A stretch of 64,000 nucleotides of DNA, from the NCBI GenBank assembly GCA_950097015.1, contig CATNEN010000010.1:2062501-2126500 (forward strand), given 5' to 3'. Numbering within the stretch: the first letter of the stretch is position 1; each line of letters starts with the position of its first letter. A program made the translations under genes and the position numbers. Shown one piece after another: positions 1-10,911 of this stretch. The DNA comes from Macrostomum hystrix. Lineage: Eukaryota > Platyhelminthes > Macrostomidae. Below the pieces are notes generated by a model. The model was not told the origin of the DNA. It worked only from the letters and a program-made list of their open reading frames with translations, and did not search any database.

Positions 1-736
1 CTAGGCGATGGTGTACTGTGGTTGAGCTGCGCCTAGTGAAATTGAGGTTGTCCATAATGAGCTAATTCCATAATGACCTGACCTAACCACCTTTTGTAGC
101 ACTTGAAGGTCCAGCAGTCCGTCTTGATAAAAGACCACCGAAGACGGAGATGATGCAGGCACATTCGGGTGTCATGCTGATCAATTTTGAAGGCCTGGCA
201 AGGCTGCACTGAGGCGCAGTGCTAATTCGTGTATAGGGGTGTATGAAATACACTAGCGCTTATGGGAAAAATCTGACCTTCGGCCAGAACCATCGAATAT
301 CGCGACGGTCTGAAGAGCTGGCGATTTGATTCTTGTTTCAGAAGATGCGCAACAAAAAGTTGGCCCGTGTTCTTGAGTTTCGTGTGCTTGTGTTGCTCCG
401 TTCAATTGTCCGGGGGAAACCCCATTGGTAGTTCTACTGTTAAGTCTCAACTTCAGCCTGCTTAAGTCTCCACTTAAGTCTCACCGCCTAATAATCTTTG
501 TCCCACCGCCCTATTTCTCACCTTGATCTTTCCTTTCTCCCTTCATCTCGCAGCCATCTCTTAGGTTTCTGTTCCTCTCGAAGCCGTCACAGACATCCCA
601 CAGGCGTCCTCATCTCCTCCCAGCGGAGCCGGCGCGGCAGCCCGGGGCAAACTGCCATGATTTGGCTCATTTTCCAACCTGCAGCCCGCCGACACCCACC
701 CTCCCTCCGCCGACACGGCCGGGCCGCTGAGGCCGT
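1..736. other. Left-edge spacer, no gene recognised
   Basis: AT/GC-mixed sequence with only short open frames. I see no conserved protein segment. From about 600 the base composition becomes GC-rich, leading into the promoter-like region of the neuropeptide gene. Confidence 0.4.
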
Positions 737-792
737 CCAATCAGCCGTCCGCTGAGAGCCGCAGCCGTGGCACGTGCGTCCCGGCATAAAAG
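737..792 (+). promoter_or_regulatory. Candidate core promoter of the neuropeptide gene (CCAAT, E-box, TATA-like)
   Basis: A CCAAT pentamer lies at 737-741, a palindromic CACGTG E-box at 771-776 and a TATA-like CATAAAAG at 785-792, all in a GC-rich stretch. The order and spacing suit a polymerase II promoter starting near 815-825. A good splice donor at 1001/1002 would close the first exon. No transcript evidence is available, so this is inference from motifs. Confidence 0.45.
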
Positions 793-814
793 CCCGGACC
801 AGGCCGGACCCCGC

Positions 815-1001
815 GTTGCTTCGCTGCCGACACGACCGCACAGACAGAGAGAATCAGGCCAGCTGCCTGAAGCCACTGCTCTGCCATCCACCCCTCCTGT
901 CCCATTTCTCGCAAGCTGCTCTGCGAGGTTCAGTTTCAAGCAGGAACCGCCGCCCACGTGCCACGCGTTTCGTGACCAACTCGCCCCAAGCTCAGGCTGA
1001 G
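815..1001 (+). other. Probable non-coding first exon of the neuropeptide gene
   Basis: The segment runs from about 25-30 bases after the TATA-like box to the donor CTGAG|GTGAGA at 1001/1002. It carries no convincing coding frame. It would splice to the acceptor CCTCCAG at 3172, one base before the start codon of the peptide precursor. The 5' end is approximate. Confidence 0.35.
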
Positions 1002-1659
1002 GTGAGACGGCATCCAGTGCCTCCGGCTGTTTCTGTGCGACTTTGTTTGCCTGTTCACCGATTTATGATTTGAGAGGCTTAGCGCAACTGTCTGTATCTT
1101 CTGCGAATCTAACTATCTCATGATATTCTCCCTGCGTTAGAGAAACAGGTATAACACTCTTTTTACCTTCCAAATTTTCCCTCTCCAAATAGCTCCCCTT
1201 CTGCCTCTCACTCTACTTCTCACTGTACCTCTCACTCCAGCTCTGCTTGTTCCTCTCTCCCTCTCCCTCCTTCTCTCCTCTACCTCTCTTTTACATCTCT
1301 CTGCGCCCTCTCCACTCTGCATTTTCCGTCGAAGTCTTACATCCATTATTACTCCATGCCTCCAGTAGCCTCCACTGCGAAGAGCCACGTAGATTATAAT
1401 TTCCCATACTCGGGCAATAAGCAGCCATGCTAGGCAGCTAAATTATTTCAGGTTTCGTAGAATTTTATTTTGCCGACTGAAATCCCGTGACCGTTCTCAC
1501 GTCTCCTGACACTTCGACATTTTCGCACCCCGCGCCGACATACAGACAAGCGGGCCGAAATGTCGCCAAGACCTTTTATCCGGTCACGAACACCGGTTTG
1601 ATGCATCTGGCAATTAGAAATGCATCACTTTCCACGAAAAATTCTGAGATCGTTTTGTG

Positions 1660-2155
1660 CCTCTGATCCCTGAGGTGTCTCAGTTTCCCTCAATGTTTCT
1701 GATCCTTCAGTGCCTCTGATCCCTGAGTGCCCCTGATCCCCGAGTGCCCCTGATCCTCAGTGCCTCTGATCCCTGAGTGCCCCTGATCCCCGAGTGCCCC
1801 TGAACCTCAGTGCCTCTGATCCCTGAGTGCCCCTGATCCCCGAGTGCCCCTGATCCTCAGTGCCTCTGATCCCTGAGTGCCCCTGATCCTCAGTGTCTCT
1901 GATCCCTCAGTGTCTCTGATCCTTCAGTGTCTCTGATTCCACAGTGTCTCTGATCCCTCAGTGTCTCTGATCCCTCAGTCTCTGATCCCTCAGTGTCTCT
2001 GATCCCTCAGTGTCTCTGATCCCTCAGTGTCTCTGATCCCTCAGTGTCTCTGATCCCTCAATGTCTCTGATCCCTCAGTCTCTGATCCCTCAGTGCCTCT
2101 GATCCCTCAGTGTCTCTGATCCCTCGGTGTCTCTGATTCCTCCGTACCTCTAATC
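1660..2155 (+). repeat. 17-bp minisatellite inside neuropeptide intron 1, orientation CTCAGTG...GATCC
   Basis: About 29 copies of a unit of the form TGATCCCTCAGTGTCTC, with variants GTGCCCC and GTGCCTC and some shortened copies. The unit is the reverse complement of the unit of the 4.5-kb array at 5938-10430. Confidence 0.9.
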
Positions 2156-2159
2156 TCAT

Positions 2160-3172
2160 TGCTCAATCTAGAATCCACACGCATGAAAAGCTGGTGCATT
2201 TTATGTCTGGTAATAATTTTCCTACATCCTGGGTTGTTTACTGTGTGTTTGCAAGCTTCTGTAGCGAATACCAAACGAAAGACGGACTTTAAAGAATGAT
2301 GCTATGTGCAAGTTTTGAAGTAAGAAATCGATGCGCCTAATAAAAGTGGACAGCTCGCAGCATTTCATTTCGCTCCTCTGACCGTTACTCAAGCGTAGAG
2401 CGGCACGAGGACTTTATCGTAGCGCCTTTTCAACTTCTTCCTGGTCCCCCGAGTGCCTAGTAGTTTTCTGAGAGCTCCAACCGAGCATTGGGAGATCATC
2501 TCATGAGAGATCAGAGATGATGCATTGATATATCAGATGTCATACAATGTAAGATCAGATATGAGACATTGAGAGAACAGAGACTAGACACGGAGAGCTG
2601 ATATTAGTGATGAAGCAGAGGACGCTGACAGCCCTGCACTTTTCATTCTGCACCATGCCTCGTGGCACGACAGGTTACGCCGATTGTGCAGAGCACAGCA
2701 ACAGCAAGGCTGGTACAGGGATTGCGCATCCGTCACTGGGAGATTATTTAGGCCCGGCAAGTTAGCAATGCCTTTCGACTGTGCATTTCAACTATCTCTT
2801 GGCTCAGCTGTGGCGATTCCCAGCGGAGCTCGCAGCATCCACTCCGCTGGCAGCTCAGTTCGCTGATCGAATCAGCACCTTTACAGTCGGCGATCGAAGC
2901 CTGGCTACGTCTGGCTTGTAGATCGAATCGGGTAATTCACTCAAAGAGAAGATTAGGTTCCCGATCCGCCGTAGATTTATTATTGAGTGAATCGGCTCTC
3001 TTTGTACTTGGACTTGGAAAAAACGATATCCATGCAGGTATGAATTTCTCTTGGAACAAAATGAGACTTGAAGCAGTGGTTTTTTGTCTTAATTCCGAGT
3101 AAAAATGTTATTTGCCCTAGAAAATTTTCCTTTTTGTTCCAATATCAGTTTTCTAAACCTTTAAACCTCCAG
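2160..3172 (+). other. Remainder of neuropeptide intron 1
   Basis: Mostly unique AT-rich sequence. At 2490-2600 there is a degenerate run of GAGATCA/GAGACATTGAGAG words that looks like a decayed relative of the 17-bp satellite. The intron ends in a pyrimidine-rich acceptor at 3150-3172. Confidence 0.4.
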
Positions 3173-3173
3173 A

Positions 3174-3647
3174 ATGCTGACACCGAAGCTCTGCGGCCTC
3201 ATCTTAGCGGTGCAGTGCTGCCTGCTGCTGACCGTCCATCTAGCCAGCTGCCACTCTGATGATAATGATGGTGAAGACAGCACCGAACTGACGGGAAAGC
3301 GAGGCGCCTACTACGGACTTCTAGGAAAGCGAGGCGCCTACTACGGACTTCTAGGAAAGCGAGGCGCCTACTACGGACTTCTAGGAAAGCGAGGCGCCTA
3401 CTACGGACTTCTAGGAAAGCGAGGCGCCTACTACGGACTTCTAGGAAAGCGAGGCGCCTACTACGGACTTCTAGGAAAGCGAGGCGCCTACTACGGACTT
3501 CTAGGAAAGCGATGGACCTATCGAGGCCTGATAGGCAAGCGGGGCGGCTACCGCGGGCTGCTGGGCAAGAAGCGGGCCTTCCAGCGACTGCTCGGCAAAC
3601 GAGAAGCAGACGCTGAACCCGGGCATGACAGCCAATTGATTGATTGA
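3174..3647 (+). CDS. Amidated neuropeptide precursor (GAYYGLL-amide x7, plus WTYRGLI-, GGYRGLL- and AFQRLL-amide)
   Basis: A 157-residue secreted prohormone. Residues 1-26 form a signal peptide with a hydrophobic core (LCGLILAVQCCLLLTV). After an acidic spacer (27-40) come ten peptides separated by dibasic processing sites. Residues 44-110 hold seven identical GAYYGLL copies each followed by GKR, then WTYRGLI-GKR, GGYRGLL-GKKR and AFQRLL-GKR, then an acidic tail. In known prohormones KR is cut by proprotein convertase and the exposed Gly is turned into a C-terminal amide, so the predicted products are short -GLL/-GLI/-RLL amides acting on an unknown receptor. The ATG lies one base after a splice acceptor at 3172, and an AATAAA signal follows at 3754. 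The seven DNA repeats are identical 30-mers while the last three copies use different codons. The peptide family cannot be named with certainty; AFQRLL recalls flatworm AFxRL-type peptides. Confidence 0.9.
   Translation: MLTPKLCGLILAVQCCLLLTVHLASCHSDDNDGEDSTELTGKRGAYYGLLGKRGAYYGLLGKRGAYYGLLGKRGAYYGLLGKRGAYYGLLGKRGAYYGLLGKRGAYYGLLGKRWTYRGLIGKRGGYRGLLGKKRAFQRLLGKREADAEPGHDSQLID
3301..3510 (+). repeat. Seven identical 30-bp coding repeats in the neuropeptide gene
   Basis: Each unit encodes GAYYGLLGKR. No base differs between the copies, silent sites included. The following copies (3511 onward) encode related peptides with other codons. Confidence 0.95.
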
Positions 3648-3753
3648 CTGACGGAGGACTGACTGACAGCACGGACTTGAGTGTTATGACTAAATTCAGC
3701 AGAATAGACTAAAATGTCTTTTGTGGAGATCACTGCGCATAAAATCAACAGCA

Positions 3754-3759
3754 AATAAA
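3754..3759 (+). terminator. Polyadenylation signal of the neuropeptide gene
   Basis: A canonical AATAAA 107 bases after the TGA stop, on the coding strand. Confidence 0.7.
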
Positions 3760-3897
3760 CTATCAATATCGACTGTCATTGTTATTAACTCAACACCCGC
3801 TCCAGAATGCTGAATATTTAATTGTAGCCGTGTGCAGCCATTTTATGTTAAATACTTAAGTCTGGACAGGAGCTACACTGAGATAAGGTAAGAGCTA

Positions 3898-5255
3898 CAG
3901 AATCAGAAATATAAGAGTGACCAGAGCTACATGGAGAGTGGCAGGTGACAGTAAGAGTGACCAGAGCTACACGGAGAGTGGCAGGTGACAGTAAGAGTGA
4001 CCAGAGCTACACGGAGAGTGACAGTAAGAGTGACCTGAGCTACACGGAGAGTAAGAGTGACCAGAGCTACATGGAGAGTGACAGTAAGAGTGACCAGGGG
4101 TACATGGAGAGTGACAGTAAGAGTGACAAGAGCTACATGGAGAGTGGCAGGTGACAGTAAGAGTGACCAGAGCTACTTGGAGAATGGCAGGTGACAGTAA
4201 GAGTGACCAGAGCTACATGGAGAGTGACAGTAACAGTGACCTGAGCTAAATGGTGAGTGACAGTAAGAGTGACCTGAGCTACACGGAGAGTGACAGTAAG
4301 AGTGACCTTAGCTACACGGAGAGTGACAGTAAGAGTGACCTGAGCTAAATGGTGAGTGACAGTAAGAGTGACCTGAGCTACACGAAGAGTGACAGTTAGA
4401 GTGACCTGAGCTAAACGGAGAGTGACAGTAATAGTGACCTGAGCTACACGGAGAGTGACAGTAAGAGTGACCTGAGCTAAACGGAGAGTGACAGTAAGAG
4501 TGACCTGAGCTACACGGAGAGTGACAGTAAGAGTGACCTGAGCTAAATGGTGAGTGACAGTAAGAGTGACCTTAGCTACACGGAGAGTGACAGTAAGAGT
4601 GACTTGAGCTAAACGGAGGGTGACAGTAAGAGTGACCTGAGCTACACGGAGAGTGACATTTAGAGTGACCTGAGCTAAACGGAGAGTGACAGTAAAAGTG
4701 ACCTGAGCTACACGGAGAGTGACAGTAAGAGTGACCTGAGCTACACGGAGAGTGACAGTAAGAGTGACCTGAGCTACACGGAGAGTGACAGTTAGAGTGA
4801 CCTGAGCTAAACGGAGAGTGACAGTAAGAGTGAACTGAGCTACACGGAGAGTGACAGTAAGAGTGACCTGAGCTACACGGAGAGTGACTTGAGCTAAACG
4901 GAGGGTGACAGTAAGAGTGACCTGAGCTACACGGAGAGTGACAGTAAGAGTGACCTGAGCTAAACGGAGAGTAACAGTAAAAGTGACCTGAGCTACACGG
5001 AGAGTGACAGTAAGAGTGACCTGAGCTACACGGAGAGTGACAGTAAGAGTGACCTGAGCTACACGGAGAGTGACAGTAAGAGTGACCTGAGCTACACGGA
5101 GAGTGACTTGAGCTAAACGGAGGGTGACAGTAAGAGTGACCTGAGCTACACGGAGAGTGACAGTAAGAGTGACCTGAGCTACACGGAGAGTGACTTGAGC
5201 TAAACGGAGGGTGACAGTAAGAGTGACCTGAGCTACACGGAGAGTGACAGAGACA
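3898..5255. repeat. 33-bp satellite array, about 40 copies
   Basis: Units contain AGTAAGAGTGACCTGAGCTA followed by CACGGAGAGTGAC, with shortened copies and a distinct variant (AACGGAGGGTGAC). It starts about 140 bp after the neuropeptide polyadenylation signal. Because 33 is a multiple of three, one minus frame stays open for 387 codons; I do not regard that as a gene. Confidence 0.92.
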
Positions 5256-5279
5256 GGGTGACCATAACTACACAGTGAC

Positions 5280-5935
5280 AGCGACATCGAATCCAAGAAA
5301 ATTAAATTCTATGAATTTGTGAACAGGGAAAAGCTCCCTGGTTGACAAAACAAAAAGCGACACAGCCTACTAAGATATTCAATGCTGCAGATCAGCAAGC
5401 CAGAATTGGGGAAATCAGCCCACCTAAACAGGGATAAACGTGATGGGAATTCTCGCATAATTAATAAACTGTTTGAGTTTTATTTGAAACTTAGAATTCC
5501 AATGCGACAAATCTAATTAACAGATTTTTTCTTGCTAGACACATAAAGGCTTCATAAAAATTGATAAAAATGTTTATTTTAAAATATTCAGCGAGAAGAG
5601 AGCTAAAATTTGTTAATATTTCGACTACACGGACTAGAGTACTACTTGGAAACTAACAAAAAATTGGGAAGCGCTGGCTAACGACATCTAATACAGATAA
5701 TTATTAGAGGGAAATTAGCATCAATACTAAAATCTGCAGTACAGCAGGCAAAAGGTACAAAAGCTGCTGAAAAACTTGGGAGGCTCGAGAACGAATTGCT
5801 ACATGCCTCAGTGCCTGGCTGCTACACTGCGAGTGGCCACGGAAAATGGCTACCTCGCCTGCCCTGTCTGATCAGTCAACTGAAACCAGCTCTTTGCATG
5901 GAGCACAGCAACACTCGGCCTGCCTGAGTATGTTC
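5280..5935. other. AT-rich unique spacer between two satellites
   Basis: No gene, RNA or repeat recognised. It separates the 33-bp array from the 17-bp array. Confidence 0.4.
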
Positions 5936-5937
5936 TC

Positions 5938-8900
5938 TGAGACACTGAGGGATCAGAGAAACTGGGGGATCAGAGACACTGAGGGATCAGAGGCACTGAG
6001 GAATCAGAGACACTGAGGGATCAGAGACACTGAGGGATCAGAGAAACTGAGAGATCAGAGACACTGAGGGATCAGAGACACTGAGGGATCAGAGACACTG
6101 AGGGATCAGAGACACTGAGGGATCAGAGAAACTGAGGGATCAGAGACACTGAGGGATCAGAGACACTGAGGGATCAGAGAAACTGAGGGATCAGAGACAC
6201 TGAGGGATCAGAGGCACTGAGGGATCAGAGAAACTGAGGGATCAGAGACACTGAGGGATCAGAGACACTGAGGGATCAGAGACACTGAGGGATCAGAGAC
6301 ACTGAGGGATCAGAGACACTGAGGGATCAGAGACACTGAGGGATCAGAGAAACTGAGGGATCAGAGGCACTGAGGGATCAGAGGCACTGAGGGATCAGAG
6401 AAACTGAGGGATCAGAGACACTGAGGGATCAGAGACACTGAGGGATCAGAGACACTGAGGGATCAGAGACACTGAGGGATCAGAGGCACTGAGGGATCAG
6501 AGAAACTGAGAGATCAGAGACACTGAGGGATCAGAGACACTGAGGGATCAGAGACACTGAGGGATCAGAGACACTGAGGGATCAGAGACACTGAGGGATC
6601 AGAGACACTGAGGGATCAGAGAAACTGAGGGATCAGAGACACTGAGGGATCAGAGGCACTGAGGGATCAGAGAAACTGAGGGATCAGAGACACTGAGGGA
6701 TCAGAGGCACTGAGGGATCAGAGAAACTGAGAGATCAGAGACACTGAGGGATCAGAGACACTGAGGGATCAGAGACACTGAGGGATCAGAGACAATGAGG
6801 GATCAGAGACACTGAGGGATCAGAGACACTGAGGGATCAGAGAAACTGAGGGATCAGAGACACTGAGGGATCAGAGGCACTGAGGGATCAGAGAAACTGA
6901 GAGATCAGAGACACTGAGGGATCAGAGACACTGAGAGATCAGAGGCACTGAGGGATCAGAGAAACTGAGGGATCAGACACAGGGATCAGAGACACTGAGG
7001 GATCAGAGACACTGAGTGATCAGACACAGGGATCAGAGACACTGAGAGATCAGAGACACTGAGGGATCAGAGACACTGAGAGATCAGAGGCACTGAGGGA
7101 TCAGAGACACTGAGGAATCAGAGACACTGAGAGATCAGAGGCACTGAGGGATCAGAGACACTGAGGAATCAGAGACACTGAGGGATCAGAGACACTGAGG
7201 GATCAGAGACACTGAGGGATCAGAGAAACTGAGAGATCAGAGACACTGAGGGATCAGAGACACTGAGAGATCAGAGACACTGAGGGATCAGAGACACTGA
7301 GAGATCAGAGACACTGAGGGATCAGAGGCACTGAGGGATCAGAGACACTGAGGAATCAGAGACACTGAGGGATCAGAGACACTGAGGGATCAGAGAAACT
7401 GAGAGATCAGAGACACTGAGGGATCAGAGACACTGAGAGATCAGAGGCACTGAGGGATCAGAGACACTGAGGAATCAGAGACACTGAGGGATCAGAGACA
7501 CTGAGAGATCAGAGGCACTGAGGGATCAGAGACACTGAGAGATCAGAGACACTGAGGGATCAGAGAAACTGAGAGATCAGAGACACTGAGGGATCAGAGG
7601 CACTGAGGGATCAGAGACACTGAGAGATCAGAGGCACTGAGGGATCAGAGACACTGAGAGATCAGAGACACTGAGGGATCAGAGAAACTGAGAGATCAGA
7701 GACACTGAGGGATCAGAGACACTGAGTGATCAGACACAGGGATCAGAGACACTGAGAGATCAGAGACACTGAGGGATCAGAGACACTGAGGGATCAGAGG
7801 CACTGAGGGATCAGAGACACTGAGAGATCAGAGACACTGAGGGATCAGAGACACTGAGAGATCAGAGGCACTGAGGGATCAGAGACACTGAGAGATCAGA
7901 GACACTGAGGGATCAGAGGCACTGAGGGATCAGAGAAACTGAGAGATCAGAGACACTGAGGGATCAGAGACACTGAGAGATCAGAGGCACTGAGGGATCA
8001 GAGACACTGAGAGATCAGAGACACTGAGGGATCAGAGAAACTGAGAGATCAGAGACACTGAGGGATCAGAGGCACTGAGGGATCAGAGACACTGAGAGAT
8101 CAGAGGCACTGAGGGATCAGAGACACTGAGAGATCAGAGACACTGAGGGATCAGAGAAACTGAGAGATCAGAGACACTGAGGGATCAGAGACACTGAGTG
8201 ATCAGACACAGGGATCAGAGACACTGAGAGATCAGAGACACTGAGGGATCAGAGACACTGAGGGATCAGAGGCACTGAGGGATCAGAGACACTGAGGGAT
8301 CAGACACAGGGATCAGAGACACTGAGGGATCAGAGACACTGAGGGATCAGAGGCACTGAGGGATCAGAGACACTGAGGGATCAGAGACACTGAGGGATCA
8401 GAGGCACTGAGGGATCAGAGAAACTGAGAAATCAGAGACACTGAGGGATCAGAGAAACTGAGGGATCAGAGGCACTGAGGGATCAGACACAGGGATCAGA
8501 GACACTGAGAGATCAGAGACACTGAGGGATCAGAGACACTGAGGGATCAGAGACACTGAGGGATCAGACACAGGGATCAGAGACACTGAGAGATCAGAGA
8601 CACTGAGGGATCAGAGACACTGAGGGATCAGAGGCACTGAGGGATCAGAGACACTGAGGGATCAGACACAGGGATCAGAGACACTGAAGGATCAGAGACA
8701 CTGAGGGATCAGAGACACTAAGGGATCAGAGACACTGAGGGATCAGAGACTGAGGGATCAGAGACACTGAGGGATCAGAGGCACTGAGGGATCAGAGACA
8801 CTGAGGGATCAGAGGCACTGAGGGATCAGAGACACTGAGGGATCAGAGGCACTGAGGGATCAGAGACACTGAGAGATCAGAGACACTGAGGGATCAGAGA

Positions 8901-10432
8901 CACTGAGGGATCAGAGGCACTGAGGGATCAGAGACACTGAGGGATCAGACACAGGGATCAGAGACACTGAAGGATCAGAGACACTGAGGGATCAGACACA
9001 GGGATCAGAGACACTGAGGGATCAGAGACACTGAGGGATCAGAGACACTGAGGGATCAGAGGCACTGAGGGATCAGAGACACTGAGGGATCAGAGACACT
9101 GAGGGATCAGAGACACTGAGGGATCAGAGAAACTGAGAGATCAGAGACACTGAGGGATCAGAGGCACTGAGGGATCAGAGACACTGAGGGATCAGAGGCA
9201 CTGAGGGATCAGAGACACTGAGAGATCAGAGACACTGAGGGATCAGAGACACTGAGGGATCAGAGGCACTGAGGGATCAGAGACACTGAGGGATCAGACA
9301 CAGGGATCAGAGACACTGAAGGATCAGAGACACTGAGGGATCAGAGACACTAAGGGATCAGACACAGGGATCAGAGACACTGAGGGATCAGAGACACTGA
9401 GGGATCAGAGACACTGAAGGATCAGAGACACTGAGGGATCAGAGACACTAAGGGATCAGACACAGGGATCAGAGACACTGAGGGATCAGAGACACTGAGG
9501 GATCAGAGACACTGAGGGATCAGAGGCACTGAGGGATCAGAGACACTGAGGGATCAGAGACACTGAGGGATCAGAGACACTGAGGGATCAGAGGCACTGA
9601 GGGATCAGAGAAACTGAGAGATCAGAGACACTGAGGGATCAGAGAAACTGAGGGATCAGAGGCACTGAGGGATCAGAGACACTGAGGGATCAGACACAGG
9701 GATCAGAGACACTGAGAGATCAGAGACACTGAGGGATCAGAGACACTGAGGGATCAGAGGCACTGAGGGATCAGAGACACTGAGGGATCAGACACAGGGA
9801 TCAGAGACACTGAAGGATCAGAGACACTGAGGGATCAGAGACACTGAGGGATCAGAGACACTGAGGGATCAGAGACACTGAGGGATCAGAGGCACTGAGG
9901 GATCAGAGACACTGAGGGATCAGAGGCACTGAGGGATCAGAGACACTGAGGGATCAGAGGCACTGAGGGATCAGAGACACTGAGGGATCAGAGGCACTGA
10001 GAGATCAGAGACACTGAGGGATCAGAGGCACTGAGGGATCAGAGACACTGAGGGATCAGAGGCACTGAGGGATCAGAGACACTGAGGGATCAGAGGCACT
10101 GAGGGATCAGAGACACTGAGGGATCAGAGACACTGAGGGATCAGAGGCACTGAGGGATCAGAGGCACTGAGGGATCAGAGGCACTGAGGGATCAGAGGCA
10201 CTGAGGGATCAGAGGCACTGAGGGATCAGAGGCACTGAGGGATCAGAGACACTGAGGGATCAGAGGCACTGAGGGATCAGAGGCACTGAGGGATCAGAGG
10301 CACTGAGGGATCAGAGGCACTGAGGGATCAGAGGCACTGAGGGATCAGAGGCACTGAGGGATCAGAGGCACTGAGGGATCAGAGGCACTGAGGGATCAGA
10401 GGCACTGAGGGATCAGACACAGGGATCTGTAG
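5938..10432. repeat. 4.5-kb array of a 17-bp satellite, about 260 copies
   Basis: The unit is GAGACACTGAGGGATCA with variants GAGAAACTG, GAGGCACTG and a shortened GGGATCAGACACA. Variants recur in blocks: the run around 7560-7730 recurs about 470 bp later, giving higher-order structure. The last 300 bp (10120-10420) are nearly pure GAGGCACTG copies. The unit is the reverse complement of the array at 1660-2155. Confidence 0.95.
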
Positions 10433-10911
10433 GCCCAGGAGTTTTCGAAGTTCTGAATAGGCACAAAAAATGTGCAAAAACGCTTGCAAAAGGGAAAAAT
10501 CACAAAAAGCTAGCATTGCGAGAGAAAAAATACTAGCGGCTGGAACTAATAGGACAGCGCGCAGGAAGCACATGCAGCAGCTGGTAGAATCAAGATAAAA
10601 TGTGGCTGACTAAATATTTATTGCAACAAAAATTTGTAAAGAGCATAGCGCATTAGAAGCTGTTTGCTAACTAGAATAAAATGAGACGCAAGTGAGATCG
10701 ATGTAGCTGTACCGATTGGGGTGAGAGGTAGAGCAAGCTAGATACACACGGATGATGAAGTGGGAATTGGCATTAAGTCGCACACAGTCCAGCAGATACT
10801 ACTCATAGTAGATACTGCTCAAAACAATATCAGAATTGAATCCTAGAATAGAAGTGCAAAACACCAAAGCAAATAGGCAATGGAATCTGCCAGTGCCGGG
10901 CAATGAGTAGC
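10433..10911 (-). other. 3' untranslated region and downstream flank of the KY gene
   Basis: Unique AT-rich sequence after the minus-strand stop at 10912. It contains the polyadenylation signal at 10617-10622. No other gene is seen. Confidence 0.5.
10617..10622 (-). terminator. Polyadenylation signal of the KY gene
   Basis: TTTATT on the plus strand reads AATAAA on the gene strand, about 290 bases after the KY stop codon. Confidence 0.55.

Noticed and set aside
1660-2155. CRISPR-like array
   Set aside because: Units are contiguous without unique spacers and the surroundings are clearly animal genes; the same holds for all other arrays.
3199-3672. 157-codon minus frame opposite the neuropeptide gene
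   Set aside because: Antisense shadow of the 30-bp coding repeats; no start context, signal peptide or domain.
4133-5296. 387-codon open frame on the minus strand (TLTVTLRVAQV repeats)
   Set aside because: It lies wholly inside the 33-bp satellite. The period is a multiple of three and the unit lacks minus-strand stops, so openness is automatic; no non-repeat domain is attached.
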